Source: Phymatolithon calcareum
Taxonomy: Eukaryota > Rhodophyta > Florideophyceae > Hapalidiales
Assembly (NCBI GenBank): GCA_977006965.1
Contig: OZ345357.1
Location: 186,001 to 250,000 of the forward strand
Length of the DNA stretch: 64,000 nt
Direction of reading: 5' to 3'
Positions within the stretch are counted from its first letter, which is position 1, and each line of letters opens with the position of its first letter. The position numbers and the translations under genes are program-made. The notes beneath the pieces are model-generated. The model saw only the letters and a list, made by a program, of their open reading frames with translations. It ran no database searches and was not told the DNA's origin. Below are positions 19,074 through 31,035 of this stretch, piece after piece.

Positions 19074-22000
19074 TCAATTAAAGAAGTCCTCTTGGTCCGC
19101 TACTACCATCTCATCCTCCTGGTCCGCAGCAAAGTCCAAAAAGTGTTTCGTCCGATGACTTTCATGATAGAACTCGAGTGGATTCCCGACCCTAACTCCG
19201 TACGACATCTTCGAGCTGTGTCTCACAGCAATGAAATTGTAGTTCCATGATCCCATGTCCGGCACCAAGAAGAATCCCAGAAACTGATCACTCAGAAGCA
19301 GCTGAACTTTTTCAAAGTGCGACGACGAATATCCCGTGGGTACAGACATAGTGGCGTCTGCATCCCGATGATTACAGCCCCACTCGTACCCCGTCGGTGA
19401 CAGCTTGTATGCAGACAATGAACAAGATCCAGGCGTAAAGGCGACAGTCATGACCACAGTCCTATCTCCGGCAAACTCGCTATTGTCCGCCATCATCTTA
19501 GCAGTCGTGATCACATCGTTTGGAGCCAATTGAGAGAGCTCGGTGGGTTGGGAATGGATCCACCCCAGCGGCTCCAAGTCTTCTATCACTTCATGATCTG
19601 GCATTTGCGTTGGCAAGGTAACCCGCTGGTGCGACCCGACTTGCGGTGGCATTACGATGCAACGAATTTCTTTCACAGCGGAATTGTCCGGAGGAGATGT
19701 TCCATAAATGATACCGGCGACTTGAGTTCGCAAGTCGGCGATCAAAACAAATTTGCGAAGAATATTCTTCGGTACAACGTAAGTAAATGGAGCAGTATCA
19801 GACATTCCTTCAGAAGGAACATAAATATGCCGCGTTCGCAAATGCAAATTCGTCGCCGATAAAGCCCTTATTCTCCAATCCGTTCGAGACGCGAACGAAG
19901 CTTGTTCATAGTTGGAAGTTGTCGTCACAATCATTTCGTTCCCATGCTTGTCAGTGGTCTTCGTCGTCACTGCTGTCATTTGACTCTGCTCCTTAGCAGC
20001 CTTTTCTATCTCTGCCATTTGCTGTCGCTGGGCACTTGGGGGTGCAATTTCTGCCCCAAGAATAATGTCCCGCGTTTCTGTTTGGGTAAGACTTGCAACA
20101 TTGACATTGTTCTTCTTCCCATAATCCGTCAGAATCAGGTCCTTCAGCGCACCTTCCACTCCGAGCCATTCTTCGCTCGTAAGCGTTGGCCACACATGGT
20201 GGGGTTCCGTCTTGATATTTACGGACGGTCGCAAGATTACCTTCGTTCGTTCATTGTTCACATGCAGGGCACGAAGGATAAGAATAAGACGAGAAAATGC
20301 AGTATGAGGGCTGACTGTGCGCAACCAGTCGTCGTATACATTAAACAGCACCATTTGCGGTTCATTGGCCTTGAGAATGAGGTCTCCAAATTTTTCAATC
20401 TTTAGCAGGGCCTGGAAGGGAAGCTGCAAATCGGAGCCTTTGATTACCACATTAGGGAAATCGAGACAATGCGTTTCGAGCGGGTCAAGCATACCCTTCC
20501 TGGTGACAATAAGCTGCTTCGGCTGCTCTTCAATAGGCAGCGACCTAATCAGCGCCGCGGTTTCTTCCGCTGTCTTCCATTTCGCCAGCTGAGACAAACG
20601 CTTCTGTCCTTGCCAGACAGAAGTATGAATAATTTTCAGGTAAAGCTCTCCCGTCCGAGGATTCAAAATGAAAACGGCGCCATTAATCGGTTTGGTAACC
20701 AAATTGCCTTCGAAGGTCTTATGAATGGTGACACGGTACACATTCGTATCGTCTACAAACCATATAACTTGATTTGCAAAAAGCTCACTGTAGTTCTGGC
20801 TGTTCAGGTACGGCTCCGTCGGCTCAGAGGAGTACAGCTGCAATCCCTTTCGCATTCGTTCGCGCAACACATATAATGCAGGATTTGCTTTCGAAATCTT
20901 GGCGAGAGCTTGTTGCATTAGAGGCTTCATACCGTGAATCCAGTTGCCGTAGCCAGCATACAGGTTGTAAGCGAGATCAAAAGCAATCAAAAGACCAGTG
21001 GGACTCGGGTATATGGACATGTTGTCCGTTGTGTAGTCCAAAAATTTTGCCCTTGAATACCGTTCGGCGTCATGGGAGTCGTAGTCACCCCACCGAAGTT
21101 GGATATCAATCCAGTACTTTGTGGTAGTTCCACTATCAGTTCCAGTTGAAAAATTATCGCCGGCCACGTTAGCGGAGAGGAGCGACGGTTTTGAAACAGG
21201 CCACTTTGATGCCGCTAGAAGGAGAATGTCGGCGCATGACGAATTCATCTTGTACGACTTTCGAGGGTGGATTGTTTCCTTCTTCACAGTCTCAATCTCA
21301 AGAGAATCCAGCTCTTGGTCCAAAACTTGTGCAATGTCCATGGTCAACGACTCGTGAATTTTCTGCCAAAGATGGGCTCGGAAAATTTGGATCAATGAAA
21401 TCTTCAATGTAGGAAGCTTTCCGTGCATCATGCAACCGGTGAGGTCCAGTTGCACTTGAAACCCGACGTACACATTTGACCGATTGATTGTGGGACTCCA
21501 CCACAGTGTAAAGCGCCGATTAGGAATCTGATTCAACCCTGATCGCTGAGCGTTAGTGAGCCGCTTAAACTTCATGGATTCTTCAAAGCCTGATGCCTTC
21601 TCCCAGAAGAGACCTTCCCAAGTCTGATAGTACGTGCCAGCGAACAATGTATGTTCCAGGATACCCTCGACGCCTCCCAGCGCCTGGATCATGTCCGTAC
21701 GATAGTTATTGAGGCTCCATAGCTTACCATCATGACGTTGATGCGTCCACCAAAACGGGTCGTTTCTGGCATGCATATACTTCTTGAACTCCAATCGCAC
21801 GCGCCAACCCTTATCGTAAGCAAGGGTATGGCGATCTTTCGTAAAAAGTGTAGATATCCGTGGTATGCCTCTATCCCAGCTGTCTTCCAAATCTTCAAGA
21901 GTCAGCCGTCGGTTTTGGGCCATTGCTTCTGTGCGCTTTAAAGCATACTCCGCCCAGACACGCTGTGAATCCACAAACTCTGCCTCCCAAGGTTGCAGAT

Positions 22001-25000
22001 ACCGATAAAGATTTGGTATCATTTGATCTTCGCCACTTGACATACCCGCCCTGAAGTGAGACACTCCTCCTGCATCAGTCTGCTTCGAATACCGAAGATC
22101 CGATTGGGGAATAAGCACATGTCCCATAGAAAGCATTCCAAGTCCACCAAGCTCTTTTGGACAGTAGAAAACAACAGGCGGGAACCTTGACGGCATTTTG
22201 GAATTCAGCCCGATCTTAATCCTCGTTTGAATACGATTTTCCGCTTTTACAAGAACATCGAGCAGCTCTTGAGTGTTCACGACAGCCTCCCGATAGTAGG
22301 TCATCAGTCCGATAAGGGCTTGGTTCCATCGATTAGCCACTTTCGTGAATGTCGTCGAACCGGATGACATTAAAATCTGACGGACACGATTTTCAAAGGC
22401 CAATATTCCTGGATCAGCCACTCGTAAGTACGCCGTTGCAGTCCGTTCCTTGGTGTCATCGTTTTGCAGAGTCCATGCACCATCCCCTCGAGATGAGACA
22501 GCTGAGAGTCCAGCACCAAGCCCGCCTTCTCTGCTTCGGGGAAGAATGCGGACCTCAAAGCCGGCCATATCGAAGAGCAAGTTTGGGTTATCCATTGAAT
22601 ATACAGACACAAATGTATTCGCATCATCCCAGTCAATCGTCGTCACGGACCGTGGAATGCGGTTCTTGATGTCCCAAAACAAAGCTCGGCCCAAGTTCAC
22701 ATCTTGTTTCATCAGGCGCATTCGAGCTTCACGCGGCCAACATTTCTTGTTTCGATAACCAACGACATTTTCATTGTTGGGGTCGGGGTACTCGGACAAA
22801 TACCTCTGAATAAGTTCCTTGGAATCCTCAGCATCAAATCGCAGAAGCATGTAAATTTTGTCCACATACCTGCAATACATTCGGATAGGATGCGCAACCT
22901 GTTCGCCGATGTTTTCAAATCCTAAGAAGTCATGCGGCATCGTGGGTGGACCAGCCATTTCAGTCGCTCGGCGAAGACCAAGAATAAGAAGATCGACAAG
23001 AAGACCATGGAACTGAACAACAAAGGAGGAAAACTGCAAACCGCGGATAATGCCATACGCGTTCGTGTGCATCATGTCCTTGTACGATACAACAATGTTG
23101 TTCTTGGCCGTAATGTAGTCCGCGATGTTATGGTCCATAATTAAGCGTAAAAGCCTATTAAGGAACAAATGGTCAACTTTTTCGGCCAACTTGAACAAAT
23201 GAGCCTGCAAATGCACTACAGTTTCCCCTTCTGTAGTGTCCCACACATTGTGCAGATTGTTTATGCCCGTCGCCCACTTGTAAACAAGAAGTGGTGGCGG
23301 TTCTGTATCGGCAGGTTTAACCCAATTCGGAAAGAGACGACGTTTGTCAGCTTCGTACCATAAATATTGGTCGAGATAAGCGTCCGTGATTTTCTCCAAC
23401 GGCTCAACATAATGCACGGGAATAAGATGATCGTAATTATCCATGAAATCCACTTTCATTTCCTTAAAGGTGCGCTGGGTGAGCAGATGTCTCTTGATTC
23501 GGCTAAGAGCCTCATGAGGATTGTCGTATGCCTGTTCCACCAAACCCAGTTCTTCCCGTTGTGACTGATCCAGACGAGCCACTGTGGTGTATTGCTCTTT
23601 CAGTCTTTCCAATGCCAAAATCAACAATTTGGTGTCATGCTTATACGATAAAGGCGGGAAGGGAATCGGTGCGAATCGACGAGCTTCCAACCAATGAACC
23701 ATAGTTGTATACATCGCCAATCCTTCATCAACTGAGATGTATGGTCTATGCTGCAGGTAGTTGTGCTGCCTCTCTTGTTCTGCTTTCAGCCAGAGACGAG
23801 CCATTCTTCCCTGGTTCTTCTTCACAATGGTCTTGTCGACCGTAGCTCCGCGTCGGATCCTTTCTCGATTGAAATGTGCCACGGAAGTCCACCAGTCGGC
23901 CTTCGCTTTGACATACCGTAAAATAATGTTCTCGATAGGGACCGGCAACCCTGGAACTTTCCAAGGTGTGTTACTTTTCCAGCAACGCCACGCTTCTGCT
24001 AAGTGCGCAAGAATAGTCTTGGCCTTGGATGTGCGAATGCCTGGCGGCATCATCTCCACGATATCATTCATCACTTGCTGCCGTAACTCAAGATCGAAAT
24101 GCGACTCTACCCGCTGTTTCGTTACTGTCTTGGCCATGCCCTTTGTGTTTCGGCCTTCAAATTGCCTTGCCAATAAATTACCAAGCCAGCGCTCGAGCAA
24201 TGGAGTAATTCCTCGCATAAAGAAAAGCCAAACTCGCCAAGATGGAGCCCATATGCCACACCCAGGACCTTTCCCGACCGACTGTGCGTTGAAGCGATGA
24301 TAAATTAAATGCTTCAAATCTTTGCACCTCCGAATCTGCCGCATCAGCTTGTACTTGTACCGGTACATTCCAGTTAGCTGCCCGACATGATTGAAAGTGT
24401 ATTGCAATCCATCTGCCAATTGGTACGCATCAACGTTGCCCAGTCGATACTGAACGTGGCAATCGACGACAAGTTTGACCAGGCGAAGAATTTCCCGCAC
24501 TAAATGAAAGCTGTTTCCAAGGCGAGATTTCTTTCTTTCTTTGGTAGTCAGTGTTTTAACTGGCTTTAGGTTGAAATTGTAGTCTAAATGCAAGTAATGC
24601 AACCCTTTTCTCGCAATCAGAAGGTTAAGCATATTGTGACCTTGCCGACAAACTTGAAGACCCGCCTCCACCCAGTCAATCTCCGTCTGCTGGAAAAACT
24701 TCGTATTCCGTAGCGCTTTGAACAGATTCTTCTTGGCCCGTGACTTAGGGCGACGACGATGTAATTCGTTGTAGACATAAGACTTGAGCAGTTTTTGGTA
24801 CGAGACTCGAACCTTGACTCTGACGTCCGTCGAACAGCGTTCTTGAAACCAAGAGCTTACGATCGGAACATCAACAATTCTTCGACATTGCCCACTTCGC
24901 TTGTTGAACGGTGCAGGTGCCCAGAGTAGAGCAAGTCCGTCCGCAGTGAGATTGCCCTCAAGCTCTTCATCAGCCAAAAAGGGAGTGAACGAATCCGGCA

Positions 25001-26468
25001 GTTGTACATCGAGAAATTCATCATCTGAAATTTCGTCATCACTGAGCACATGTTCGGAATCAGGTGGCGGGCTATTGGGCGAGTCGGAAGAGATGTCCAT
25101 AGCCTCGATACGGGCTCCGTTGCCAGCGGACTTCGATCTCGGCAATATCCGGTTGAACATAGCATCGTAGTAAAACGCCGGGAGTGTAGGATCTTCGGAT
25201 TTTGCAAACATTGTTGGAGGACGATGATAGCAACTCAGTGATACGCCATGTGGACGGTTATTGTAAAGATAGGGAAACGCAATTCGATACTCTGTTCGAA
25301 TCTGACGACGGATGATCAACTTGTTAATATCATTGAATTCGTTCCAGTCTTCATTCTCATCAAGCAAGGCAGCATCTTCTCCATCTCGACGCAATGGCTC
25401 ATATCTGGGCCCGCCTGGCAAAACAACATTCAACGCTTTTGTTGTGTAAAACGCATGTTTGTCAAACAAATAAAAGTAATTAGGATCGACAATGTCGGAG
25501 AGTAGACCAGAAGCCAGTCTGTGCAGAGTCGCCATTATCGGTAAGTTCAGTCGATAGTTGCGGTAGCTTGGACCGTTCACAAAGCCAGTTTCTCTCAACG
25601 GTTTGTGATCATAGAGCCATTCGGCAACAGCTGCGTCTTCATCGTCATCATCTAGTTCCATTCGAATCGCATCTTGAGGCTCAACATCAAGCACATTGTC
25701 AGCATAGTCCAGAGGCGGTTCCTCGTCATCGAATGGTGGCAGGCGCATGCGGCGAAAATGTCGTCGGTCACGCTTTTCTCGCCTCATCATGACCCACATT
25801 GTTCCCCATTGTGCCATGAACACGGGCTCAATGACGCGCGGTATCTCGCTGACAAAAGTGATAGCGCCAGCAACGTGATACAAGGCACGAACATCGCGAA
25901 CTTGTTCCCATGGCATTGGCATGTTTTCAAGCAGCTTCATTAACGCATGCGGCATGTACTTCAGAGCTCCAAGATAAACCCGCTTGTCACGCCGAAAGCG
26001 CTTTTCAGACATGTCGCCATGGTCCCGAATTATCTTGCGCAAATGTTCAGGCGGCATATCTTCTTTCTGAACATCAACAAACCCAAACTTGCGCTTGTCG
26101 TTGTATTTTTCGCGGCACATCTTCTCCCATAGCAGTGATTTTCGCTCGAGGTCTTCGTTTCGCGCAGCTTCGCCAGGAGAGTCCACATCCATCAATTCAG
26201 TGTCCTCAATTGGAGGCTCACGTTCACCGAATCCAGTCACGCCATTCGACATGTCGTGATCAGAAGGGTCGTCGACAGGGCTCGCTTTTCTTCCTTCTGC
26301 GGCGGAAGTGAAACCCGGGGGCTCGACGACAGCCAAATCCGGTAATTCGGTGTCAGAAACGGGCTTCGCGTCATCTGAGATTTCCATCGAAGCCCCTTTC
26401 TTCTCGACGGCAGACAAATCCGGTAATTCGGTGTCAGACACGGACTTCGCGTCATCTGAGATTTCCAT
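19074..26468 (-). CDS. PRP8: Pre-mRNA-splicing factor PRP8, intronless
   Basis: The central scaffold of the spliceosome (U5 snRNP, nucleus), positioning snRNAs and splice sites. About 2,464 residues from the first ATG at 26468, longer than the roughly 2,335 of the human protein. Conserved blocks run in order: KRKFGFVD near the N-terminus, [44 protein letters not shown], the reverse-transcriptase-like core, [15 protein letters not shown] in the RNase H-like domain, and a C-terminal MPN/Jab1-like domain ([12 protein letters not shown]). The extra N-terminal ~110 residues are acidic and contain a 27-residue tandem repeat. An acidic insertion also lies near residue 480. The open frame extends without ATG to 26609, so the true start could lie in an upstream exon. 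It diverges from CCT6. Confidence 0.97.
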   Translation of the reverse strand: MEISDDAKSVSDTELPDLSAVEKKGASMEISDDAKPVSDTELPDLAVVEPPGFTSAAEGRKASPVDDPSDHDMSNGVTGFGEREPPIEDTELMDVDSPGEAARNEDLERKSLLWEKMCREKYNDKRKFGFVDVQKEDMPPEHLRKIIRDHGDMSEKRFRRDKRVYLGALKYMPHALMKLLENMPMPWEQVRDVRALYHVAGAITFVSEIPRVIEPVFMAQWGTMWVMMRREKRDRRHFRRMRLPPFDDEEPPLDYADNVLDVEPQDAIRMELDDDDEDAAVAEWLYDHKPLRETGFVNGPSYRNYRLNLPIMATLHRLASGLLSDIVDPNYFYLFDKHAFYTTKALNVVLPGGPRYEPLRRDGEDAALLDENEDWNEFNDINKLIIRRQIRTEYRIAFPYLYNNRPHGVSLSCYHRPPTMFAKSEDPTLPAFYYDAMFNRILPRSKSAGNGARIEAMDISSDSPNSPPPDSEHVLSDDEISDDEFLDVQLPDSFTPFLADEELEGNLTADGLALLWAPAPFNKRSGQCRRIVDVPIVSSWFQERCSTDVRVKVRVSYQKLLKSYVYNELHRRRPKSRAKKNLFKALRNTKFFQQTEIDWVEAGLQVCRQGHNMLNLLIARKGLHYLHLDYNFNLKPVKTLTTKERKKSRLGNSFHLVREILRLVKLVVDCHVQYRLGNVDAYQLADGLQYTFNHVGQLTGMYRYKYKLMRQIRRCKDLKHLIYHRFNAQSVGKGPGCGIWAPSWRVWLFFMRGITPLLERWLGNLLARQFEGRNTKGMAKTVTKQRVESHFDLELRQQVMNDIVEMMPPGIRTSKAKTILAHLAEAWRCWKSNTPWKVPGLPVPIENIILRYVKAKADWWTSVAHFNRERIRRGATVDKTIVKKNQGRMARLWLKAEQERQHNYLQHRPYISVDEGLAMYTTMVHWLEARRFAPIPFPPLSYKHDTKLLILALERLKEQYTTVARLDQSQREELGLVEQAYDNPHEALSRIKRHLLTQRTFKEMKVDFMDNYDHLIPVHYVEPLEKITDAYLDQYLWYEADKRRLFPNWVKPADTEPPPLLVYKWATGINNLHNVWDTTEGETVVHLQAHLFKLAEKVDHLFLNRLLRLIMDHNIADYITAKNNIVVSYKDMMHTNAYGIIRGLQFSSFVVQFHGLLVDLLILGLRRATEMAGPPTMPHDFLGFENIGEQVAHPIRMYCRYVDKIYMLLRFDAEDSKELIQRYLSEYPDPNNENVVGYRNKKCWPREARMRLMKQDVNLGRALFWDIKNRIPRSVTTIDWDDANTFVSVYSMDNPNLLFDMAGFEVRILPRSREGGLGAGLSAVSSRGDGAWTLQNDDTKERTATAYLRVADPGILAFENRVRQILMSSGSTTFTKVANRWNQALIGLMTYYREAVVNTQELLDVLVKAENRIQTRIKIGLNSKMPSRFPPVVFYCPKELGGLGMLSMGHVLIPQSDLRYSKQTDAGGVSHFRAGMSSGEDQMIPNLYRYLQPWEAEFVDSQRVWAEYALKRTEAMAQNRRLTLEDLEDSWDRGIPRISTLFTKDRHTLAYDKGWRVRLEFKKYMHARNDPFWWTHQRHDGKLWSLNNYRTDMIQALGGVEGILEHTLFAGTYYQTWEGLFWEKASGFEESMKFKRLTNAQRSGLNQIPNRRFTLWWSPTINRSNVYVGFQVQLDLTGCMMHGKLPTLKISLIQIFRAHLWQKIHESLTMDIAQVLDQELDSLEIETVKKETIHPRKSYKMNSSCADILLLAASKWPVSKPSLLSANVAGDNFSTGTDSGTTTKYWIDIQLRWGDYDSHDAERYSRAKFLDYTTDNMSIYPSPTGLLIAFDLAYNLYAGYGNWIHGMKPLMQQALAKISKANPALYVLRERMRKGLQLYSSEPTEPYLNSQNYSELFANQVIWFVDDTNVYRVTIHKTFEGNLVTKPINGAVFILNPRTGELYLKIIHTSVWQGQKRLSQLAKWKTAEETAALIRSLPIEEQPKQLIVTRKGMLDPLETHCLDFPNVVIKGSDLQLPFQALLKIEKFGDLILKANEPQMVLFNVYDDWLRTVSPHTAFSRLILILRALHVNNERTKVILRPSVNIKTEPHHVWPTLTSEEWLGVEGALKDLILTDYGKKNNVNVASLTQTETRDIILGAEIAPPSAQRQQMAEIEKAAKEQSQMTAVTTKTTDKHGNEMIVTTTSNYEQASFASRTDWRIRALSATNLHLRTRHIYVPSEGMSDTAPFTYVVPKNILRKFVLIADLRTQVAGIIYGTSPPDNSAVKEIRCIVMPPQVGSHQRVTLPTQMPDHEVIEDLEPLGWIHSQPTELSQLAPNDVITTAKMMADNSEFAGDRTVVMTVAFTPGSCSLSAYKLSPTGYEWGCNHRDADATMSVPTGYSSSHFEKVQLLLSDQFLGFFLVPDMGSWNYNFIAVRHSSKMSYGVRVGNPLEFYHESHRTKHFLDFAADQEDEMVVADQEDFFN

Positions 26469-26489
26469 CGAAGCCCTTTTCTTCTCGAC
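26328..26489 (-). repeat. Two 81-bp tandem repeats in the PRP8 N-terminus
   Basis: The units 26489-26409 and 26408-26328 each encode 27 residues of the form [19 protein letters not shown], followed by LPDL. They differ at only a few residues. The first ATG of the PRP8 frame lies inside the first unit and an equivalent ATG lies in the second. Confidence 0.8.
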
Positions 26490-26847
26490 CTCAGTTAAAA
26501 ACAGATGGAGCGTCGCGGACAAGGAAGGCTGGGCACAGAGGGCACCAAGTTGAAGAAGCAATGTTGCCCCTTCGAATTTGTTTCTCTTTGCCTTGATCCC
26601 AGTGAGCAAGGTGTTCTAATTGCATACATGGAGTTGTATGCTGTATCATCACTTCTTGAGAAAATACAGCTATATGGTTTCAAATTTGCATTACAGTAGC
26701 TTTACTCCTTGGATCCATATGTCCAACGGCGGGTTTGATCCGGAGTATGCAGTGAACTGTTCCGCCTGGCTAAGTCGTCCGTCCGGTTGACGAACCACAT
26801 AAGCCTCCTCCGCCGCGTTGTCGTCAAATTGAAAAGGTGCTCCCAAG
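26469..26847. other. Divergent promoter region, PRP8 / CCT6
   Basis: About 380 bp between two diverging genes. The first 140 bp remain open in the PRP8 frame without an ATG. No motif stands out. Confidence 0.5.
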
Positions 26848-28443
26848 ATGTCTATTCGTCTATTGAACGCGAACGCAGAGATTTCTCGCCGCGGCCTGGC
26901 GCGGCACACAACGATCACTGCAGCCAAGGGCCTTCAGGATGTTCTCCGCTCAAACCTCGGTCCGAAAGGCACGATTAAAATGCTCGTCAGCGGTGCCGGT
27001 GACATTAAGATAACTAAGGATGGAAGAGTTCTTCTCGATGAAATGCAGATCCAGAATCCTACGAGTTCCATGATTGCTCGTGCAGCGACTACGCAGGACG
27101 ACATTTGTGGCGATGGCACTACGTCGACCGTTCTTCTGATTGGAGAAATGCTTAAGAAGGCCGAGCAGCTCCTTCTTGAGGGCTTACATCCACGCGTAAT
27201 TGTAGATGGTTTCGACGTCGCCCGTGATGAGCTCGTTAAGTGGATGGAAGAACAAAAGAAGGAGATCGAACCAGACCGCGAACTACTGGTGTCCGTGGCT
27301 CGTTGTTCCCTGCTCACCAAACTTCAAGAGAAGCTTGCGTTGAAGTTGGCGGAAATCGTAACAGAGGCTGTTGTCACAATTGCGCGAAAAGACCAGCCGA
27401 TTGATTTGCACATGGTGGAAATCATGGCTTTGATGAGCATGGCTGGTGGAACCTCTCGCGTTGTGAAAGGTCTCGTACTAGACCATGGTTGCCGTCACCC
27501 TGACATGCCGAAACGATTGAAGAACTGCTACATTCTTACCTGCAATGTTAGCCTGGAGCATGAGAAGTCGGAAGTGCAGTCCGGGTTCTTCTATTCCACA
27601 GCAGAGCAACGGGAGAAGCTGGTAGATGCCGAGCGAGCTGTTGTCGATGATCGCGTGCGGAAAATCATCGCGTTGAAGAAATCTGTTTGCGACGGCACCG
27701 ATAAATCCTTCGTTGTCATCAATCAGAAGGGAATTGACCCGCTCTCTCTCGACTTGCTCGCTCGTGAGGGAATAATGGCTCTGCGACGTGCCAAGCGCCG
27801 AAATATGGAGCGCTTGACTCTGGCTTGTGGCGGAATTCCCGTCAGTTCTGTCGATGACCTCTCCGAAGAAGTCTTAGGTCATGCTGGCACCGTGTACGAA
27901 GAGGTTCACGAAGACGACAAGTTCACATTTGTGGAGGACGTCAAAGATCCTTTCAGCTGCACCATTCTGCTTAGAGGCCCTAATAAGCATACGATTGTGC
28001 AAATGAAGGACGCCGTTCGTGATGGTCTGCGCGCTGTGAAGAACACTTTGGAGGACCGCAGCGTGTTGCCCGGTGCTGGTGCATTTGAAGTTGCGGCCCA
28101 TGCCCATTTGAAGAAAATGGCAGAAACCTCTGTTTCTGGAAAGGCCAAGTTGGGAGTTTTGGCATATGCAGAGGGACTTTTGGTGATTCCGAAGGCATTG
28201 GCTGAAACGAGTGGACATGATGCTTTGGAGAGCATTGTCAAGTTGCAGGAAGAGCATGCAAAGGGGCAGCAGGCGGGAATCAACATCGCCACTGGGGATC
28301 CTCTTGACGCTAAGGCCAGTGGAATTTACGATAATTATGTGGTCAAAAAGCAGATGGTTAGCTTGGCGTCGGTAATTAGTACTCAGCTGTTGCTTGTCGA
28401 TGAGATCCTACGGGCTGGCCGGGACACAACGCGACAAGGTTAA
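26848..28443 (+). CDS. CCT6: T-complex chaperonin subunit zeta (CCT6)
   Basis: An intronless gene of 531 residues, the standard length. It is one of eight subunits of the cytosolic chaperonin that folds actin and tubulin using ATP. Group II chaperonin motifs are seen: LGPKGTIKMLVSGAGDIK, DDICGDGTTSTV with the nucleotide-binding Asp, GLVLDHGCRHPDMPKR, and VVPGAG-type LPGAGAFEVA. Zeta-specific agreement includes FVVINQKGIDPLSLD and RRAKRRNMERLTLACGG. The start is the ATG at 26848. Its 3' end lies 19 bp from the convergent DUF3598 gene. Confidence 0.97.
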   Translation: MSIRLLNANAEISRRGLARHTTITAAKGLQDVLRSNLGPKGTIKMLVSGAGDIKITKDGRVLLDEMQIQNPTSSMIARAATTQDDICGDGTTSTVLLIGEMLKKAEQLLLEGLHPRVIVDGFDVARDELVKWMEEQKKEIEPDRELLVSVARCSLLTKLQEKLALKLAEIVTEAVVTIARKDQPIDLHMVEIMALMSMAGGTSRVVKGLVLDHGCRHPDMPKRLKNCYILTCNVSLEHEKSEVQSGFFYSTAEQREKLVDAERAVVDDRVRKIIALKKSVCDGTDKSFVVINQKGIDPLSLDLLAREGIMALRRAKRRNMERLTLACGGIPVSSVDDLSEEVLGHAGTVYEEVHEDDKFTFVEDVKDPFSCTILLRGPNKHTIVQMKDAVRDGLRAVKNTLEDRSVLPGAGAFEVAAHAHLKKMAETSVSGKAKLGVLAYAEGLLVIPKALAETSGHDALESIVKLQEEHAKGQQAGINIATGDPLDAKASGIYDNYVVKKQMVSLASVISTQLLLVDEILRAGRDTTRQG

Positions 28444-28462
28444 CTATTAGTGTTGTACAATT

Positions 28463-29497
28463 CTAACCTACTCTGCGTTCGCTAATAAAAACTGTCTGAA
28501 TCCAGTCACAGTTTTCATCGTAGCATCTCAAAATACGCTTGCGAAAATCTGGTCGCACTAAAAAGGAGACTTCAAGTGTAAACGATATTCCTGGCCATAT
28601 GCGTATTGGACATGAAACAGATACACCGCCTGGTAGCAGCATTAATTGTAGGTTTGCCTCTGCGAACAAAGCCGTGTTCTCGTCCAGTTTCGCGCTCGAT
28701 TCCACAATCAAGCCAGGTCTGTTTCCCACACTTATTTGCGATCTCTGCACAAGGACACCGTCCGTTTCCAAGTTCAGTTGCAATCTTGTCACAATTTTTC
28801 GAGTCACGTAAGTTCGCGCATCCAGAACGACGCCTCTGCCGTTCCAAACCCCAACAGAGTAATCCAACAGAACAGTAGGGCTTCTCCATGCTGCAGGTTC
28901 GACGAATGATGTCGTTCTTATTTCTGCATCGGCCGCGGTAGGCATAGGAGAATGAGTGTTAACTTCTGATGCACTAGCCCCAGCAGTTATTCGTTGCTGC
29001 TCATCCGGCAATGTTGCGCTTGCTATTTTTCGCTCCCTGCTCGCAACCACGCCAGTCAGCCTCCCTTCCCAGTCGTACGCAAATGTTGAACGAACTCTAG
29101 CGCCGTCGTCATACACACATTGGTCGATCGAAAATCGCTCTCCCACATACGAAACATCTCCCGTTGAAAACGATCCATCTTCCGTTAATGCGCCAAATTC
29201 ACCGAGCTCACCTCGAGACCATTCTTCTTCGGCCTCGTCGACGCCAGACGCTGTCTCCACTGCTGTTTTCCATAACACGAATTCTTCGCCCTCCGGAGTT
29301 TTGAAACGTTCAACAAGCACGCGAACAGGGACGTCTAGTAAAACTTTTCCTCGTGCGTTGCATAAAGCGCGGCGCCCAGCCCAGACTCCACAATTTTGAA
29401 GGTACGCACGCCAAGCTGCAGCACTCACAGAGCCTTTTCCTCTCGGCGAAAGATCACCACGAGTCAAGTCCCCACGCATAGCAGACTTGTCAGTCAT
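28463..29497 (-). CDS. DUF3598-type protein
   Basis: An intronless gene of 344 residues. The N-terminus has the family pattern WRAYLQNCGVWAGR followed by a line about RGKVLLDVPVRV. The C-terminus has LPGGVSVSCPIRIWPG and a RKRILRCYDENCDWIQ stretch ending in SERRVG, as in the DUF3598 family of cyanobacteria and plastid-bearing eukaryotes. These proteins resemble lipocalin-like beta-barrels; their molecular function is not settled. No clear transit peptide is visible, although the basic, Ser-rich first 30 residues could serve. It supports a photosynthetic host. It converges tightly on CCT6. Confidence 0.7.
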   Translation of the reverse strand: MTDKSAMRGDLTRGDLSPRGKGSVSAAAWRAYLQNCGVWAGRRALCNARGKVLLDVPVRVLVERFKTPEGEEFVLWKTAVETASGVDEAEEEWSRGELGEFGALTEDGSFSTGDVSYVGERFSIDQCVYDDGARVRSTFAYDWEGRLTGVVASRERKIASATLPDEQQRITAGASASEVNTHSPMPTAADAEIRTTSFVEPAAWRSPTVLLDYSVGVWNGRGVVLDARTYVTRKIVTRLQLNLETDGVLVQRSQISVGNRPGLIVESSAKLDENTALFAEANLQLMLLPGGVSVSCPIRIWPGISFTLEVSFLVRPDFRKRILRCYDENCDWIQTVFISERRVG

Positions 29498-29800
29498 GCA
29501 TTTCGATGCCGGAAATGATTGAAAAAAAGGACGTGGGGATCAAAGCACCCTTAATGCCCTTGTTCACTTGCACTCGTCCTTGCACAAGGGACAATCCTCT
29601 TCCTGGGGAGAGGATTGTAAAAATTCCCTGAAGGAGATCACGGCGACAGCTACCCTAAATTTAATTAAAAATTATCAGTTTTGGGCACCTAATTTTTGCA
29701 AAAAATAATGTGCTTTTGTCTTGATCCGTTGCTCCCCTGCAGTGTTTTTCCATGATGCATTGCGAAGTTGGACAGGGAGTATTCATGCTTGCAGTCCGCC
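29498..29800. other. Divergent intergenic region with a small hairpin
   Basis: About 300 bp between the DUF3598 gene and the HAD gene. A GACAATCCTCT...AGAGGATTGT hairpin lies near 29590-29618. Otherwise nothing. Confidence 0.5.
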
Positions 29801-30562
29801 ATGGGAGCAGGAGACAGAGCTGTGGGCAAAACTGTGGCAGTGGACCTTGATGAAGTTCTTGGAGCTTTTATATTGCCGCTATGCGATTTCCACAACGAGG
29901 AGTACGGAACGAAACTCTCCGTTGCAGACTTCCACTCCTATTCATTCGCCGAGGTAAGGCAGAACTCTGTTCGACACAACTTCGATTAACCTTATCAATA
30001 TGGATGGCACATGAAAGCAATCAACTTCTCACGTGTGGATTCTGTATGTGTATCTACCTAGGTCTGGGGTGGAACCCGCGAGGAAGCTGTGGAAAAAGTT
30101 CACAAATTTTTTGAGTCCTCACATTTTGAGGACATCCCGCTTATTCCAGGTGCATTTGCAGCTTTGAAAACTCTCCAGGACCATGGTTTCCGTTTGGTTA
30201 TAGTTACTAGTCGTCAGCATATACTTCAGGAAAAGACAAGAGCGTGGGTTCACCGTCATTATCCCGGCATGTTTCACAAAATTGCGTTCGGCAATCATTG
30301 GGGGAAAGAAGGGAAAAAAATAAGCAAGAAGGATCTTTGTGCGGAGCTGGGCGCATCTATCCTCATCGACGACAATTTAACTTATGCGCAAGAAGCTGCG
30401 TCGTCAGGAATGAAGTCTATACTTTTTGATCTTGAAGGTGGATACGGTTGGAGCAAAGCTAACGGGAAAATTGAAGACCCAGAGGGTGTTACAAGAGTTC
30501 GAGGCTGGGACGAAGTGGTGACGTTACTACTTAGCCACAACGGAGAGGAAAACCAGGAATAG
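29801..30562 (+). CDS. HAD-superfamily phosphatase-like protein, two exons
   Basis: Exons 29801-29953 and 30062-30562 give 217 residues. The 108-bp intron is GTAAGG...CTACCTAG. HAD motifs: I is DLDEVLG at residues 15-21, II is VTSR, III is the Lys in KKISKKDLC, and IV is ILIDDN. The layout, with a long helical cap after motif I, resembles the 5'-nucleotidase/deoxyribonucleotidase-like group. The general-acid Asp of motif I is replaced by Glu-Val spacing that I cannot interpret with certainty. The ATG at 29801 is the first in frame. Its stop lies 2 bp from the end of the next, opposite gene. Confidence 0.75.
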
Positions 30563-30564
30563 AA

Positions 30565-31035
30565 TTAGAACCAACCATACCAGCCAATCCAGACCCTTTG
30601 CACCCTCGCCTTGTAAAGCTCGTCTTTCATGGTTTGCACCTCGGATTCCAAAGAACTTGCAATTTCGGCCTCCGCTTCGTTAGAACTATTGACCATTTTT
30701 TCGTAAGATTGGATCGCGTAGCGCGCGTACGATGTTGCTCGGTCTCTTTCCCGGTCATCTGAATTTTCTTCGGCTGCGATGACAACTGCCTCGCGTGCAT
30801 TCGCCACCGCCTCTTTTAACCGTGACAATTTGCCTTCCAATTCCGAGGAAATTCCAGGACCGATTGCTGGGCTTGACTGGACATTGTCATTCATGGTGGA
30901 TTGTCTTTGCACGTCTAGGACAGTTTGGCTAGACGAAGAGTACATTTTTCCTTTGCAGTTGCAACTTCGAACAATTGCATCCCGCGAGAACGACATCCAC
31001 GACAGCCGTGCAAATTGACATACATGGCGCTGCAT
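30565..31035 (-). CDS. Small coiled-coil protein of unknown function
   Basis: 156 residues from the ATG at 31035; a later start at 30996 is also possible. The N-terminal 50 residues are basic and Ser-rich and could be a mitochondrial or plastid presequence. The middle is a charged helical stretch (ELEGKLSRLKEAVANAREAV, then SYEKMVNSSNEAEAEIASS), probably coiled coil. The end is tryptophan-rich (RVWIGWYGWF). No family recognised. The gene ends 2 bp from the HAD gene, so the two transcripts must overlap. Confidence 0.4.
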   Translation of the reverse strand: MQRHVCQFARLSWMSFSRDAIVRSCNCKGKMYSSSSQTVLDVQRQSTMNDNVQSSPAIGPGISSELEGKLSRLKEAVANAREAVVIAAEENSDDRERDRATSYARYAIQSYEKMVNSSNEAEAEIASSLESEVQTMKDELYKARVQRVWIGWYGWF

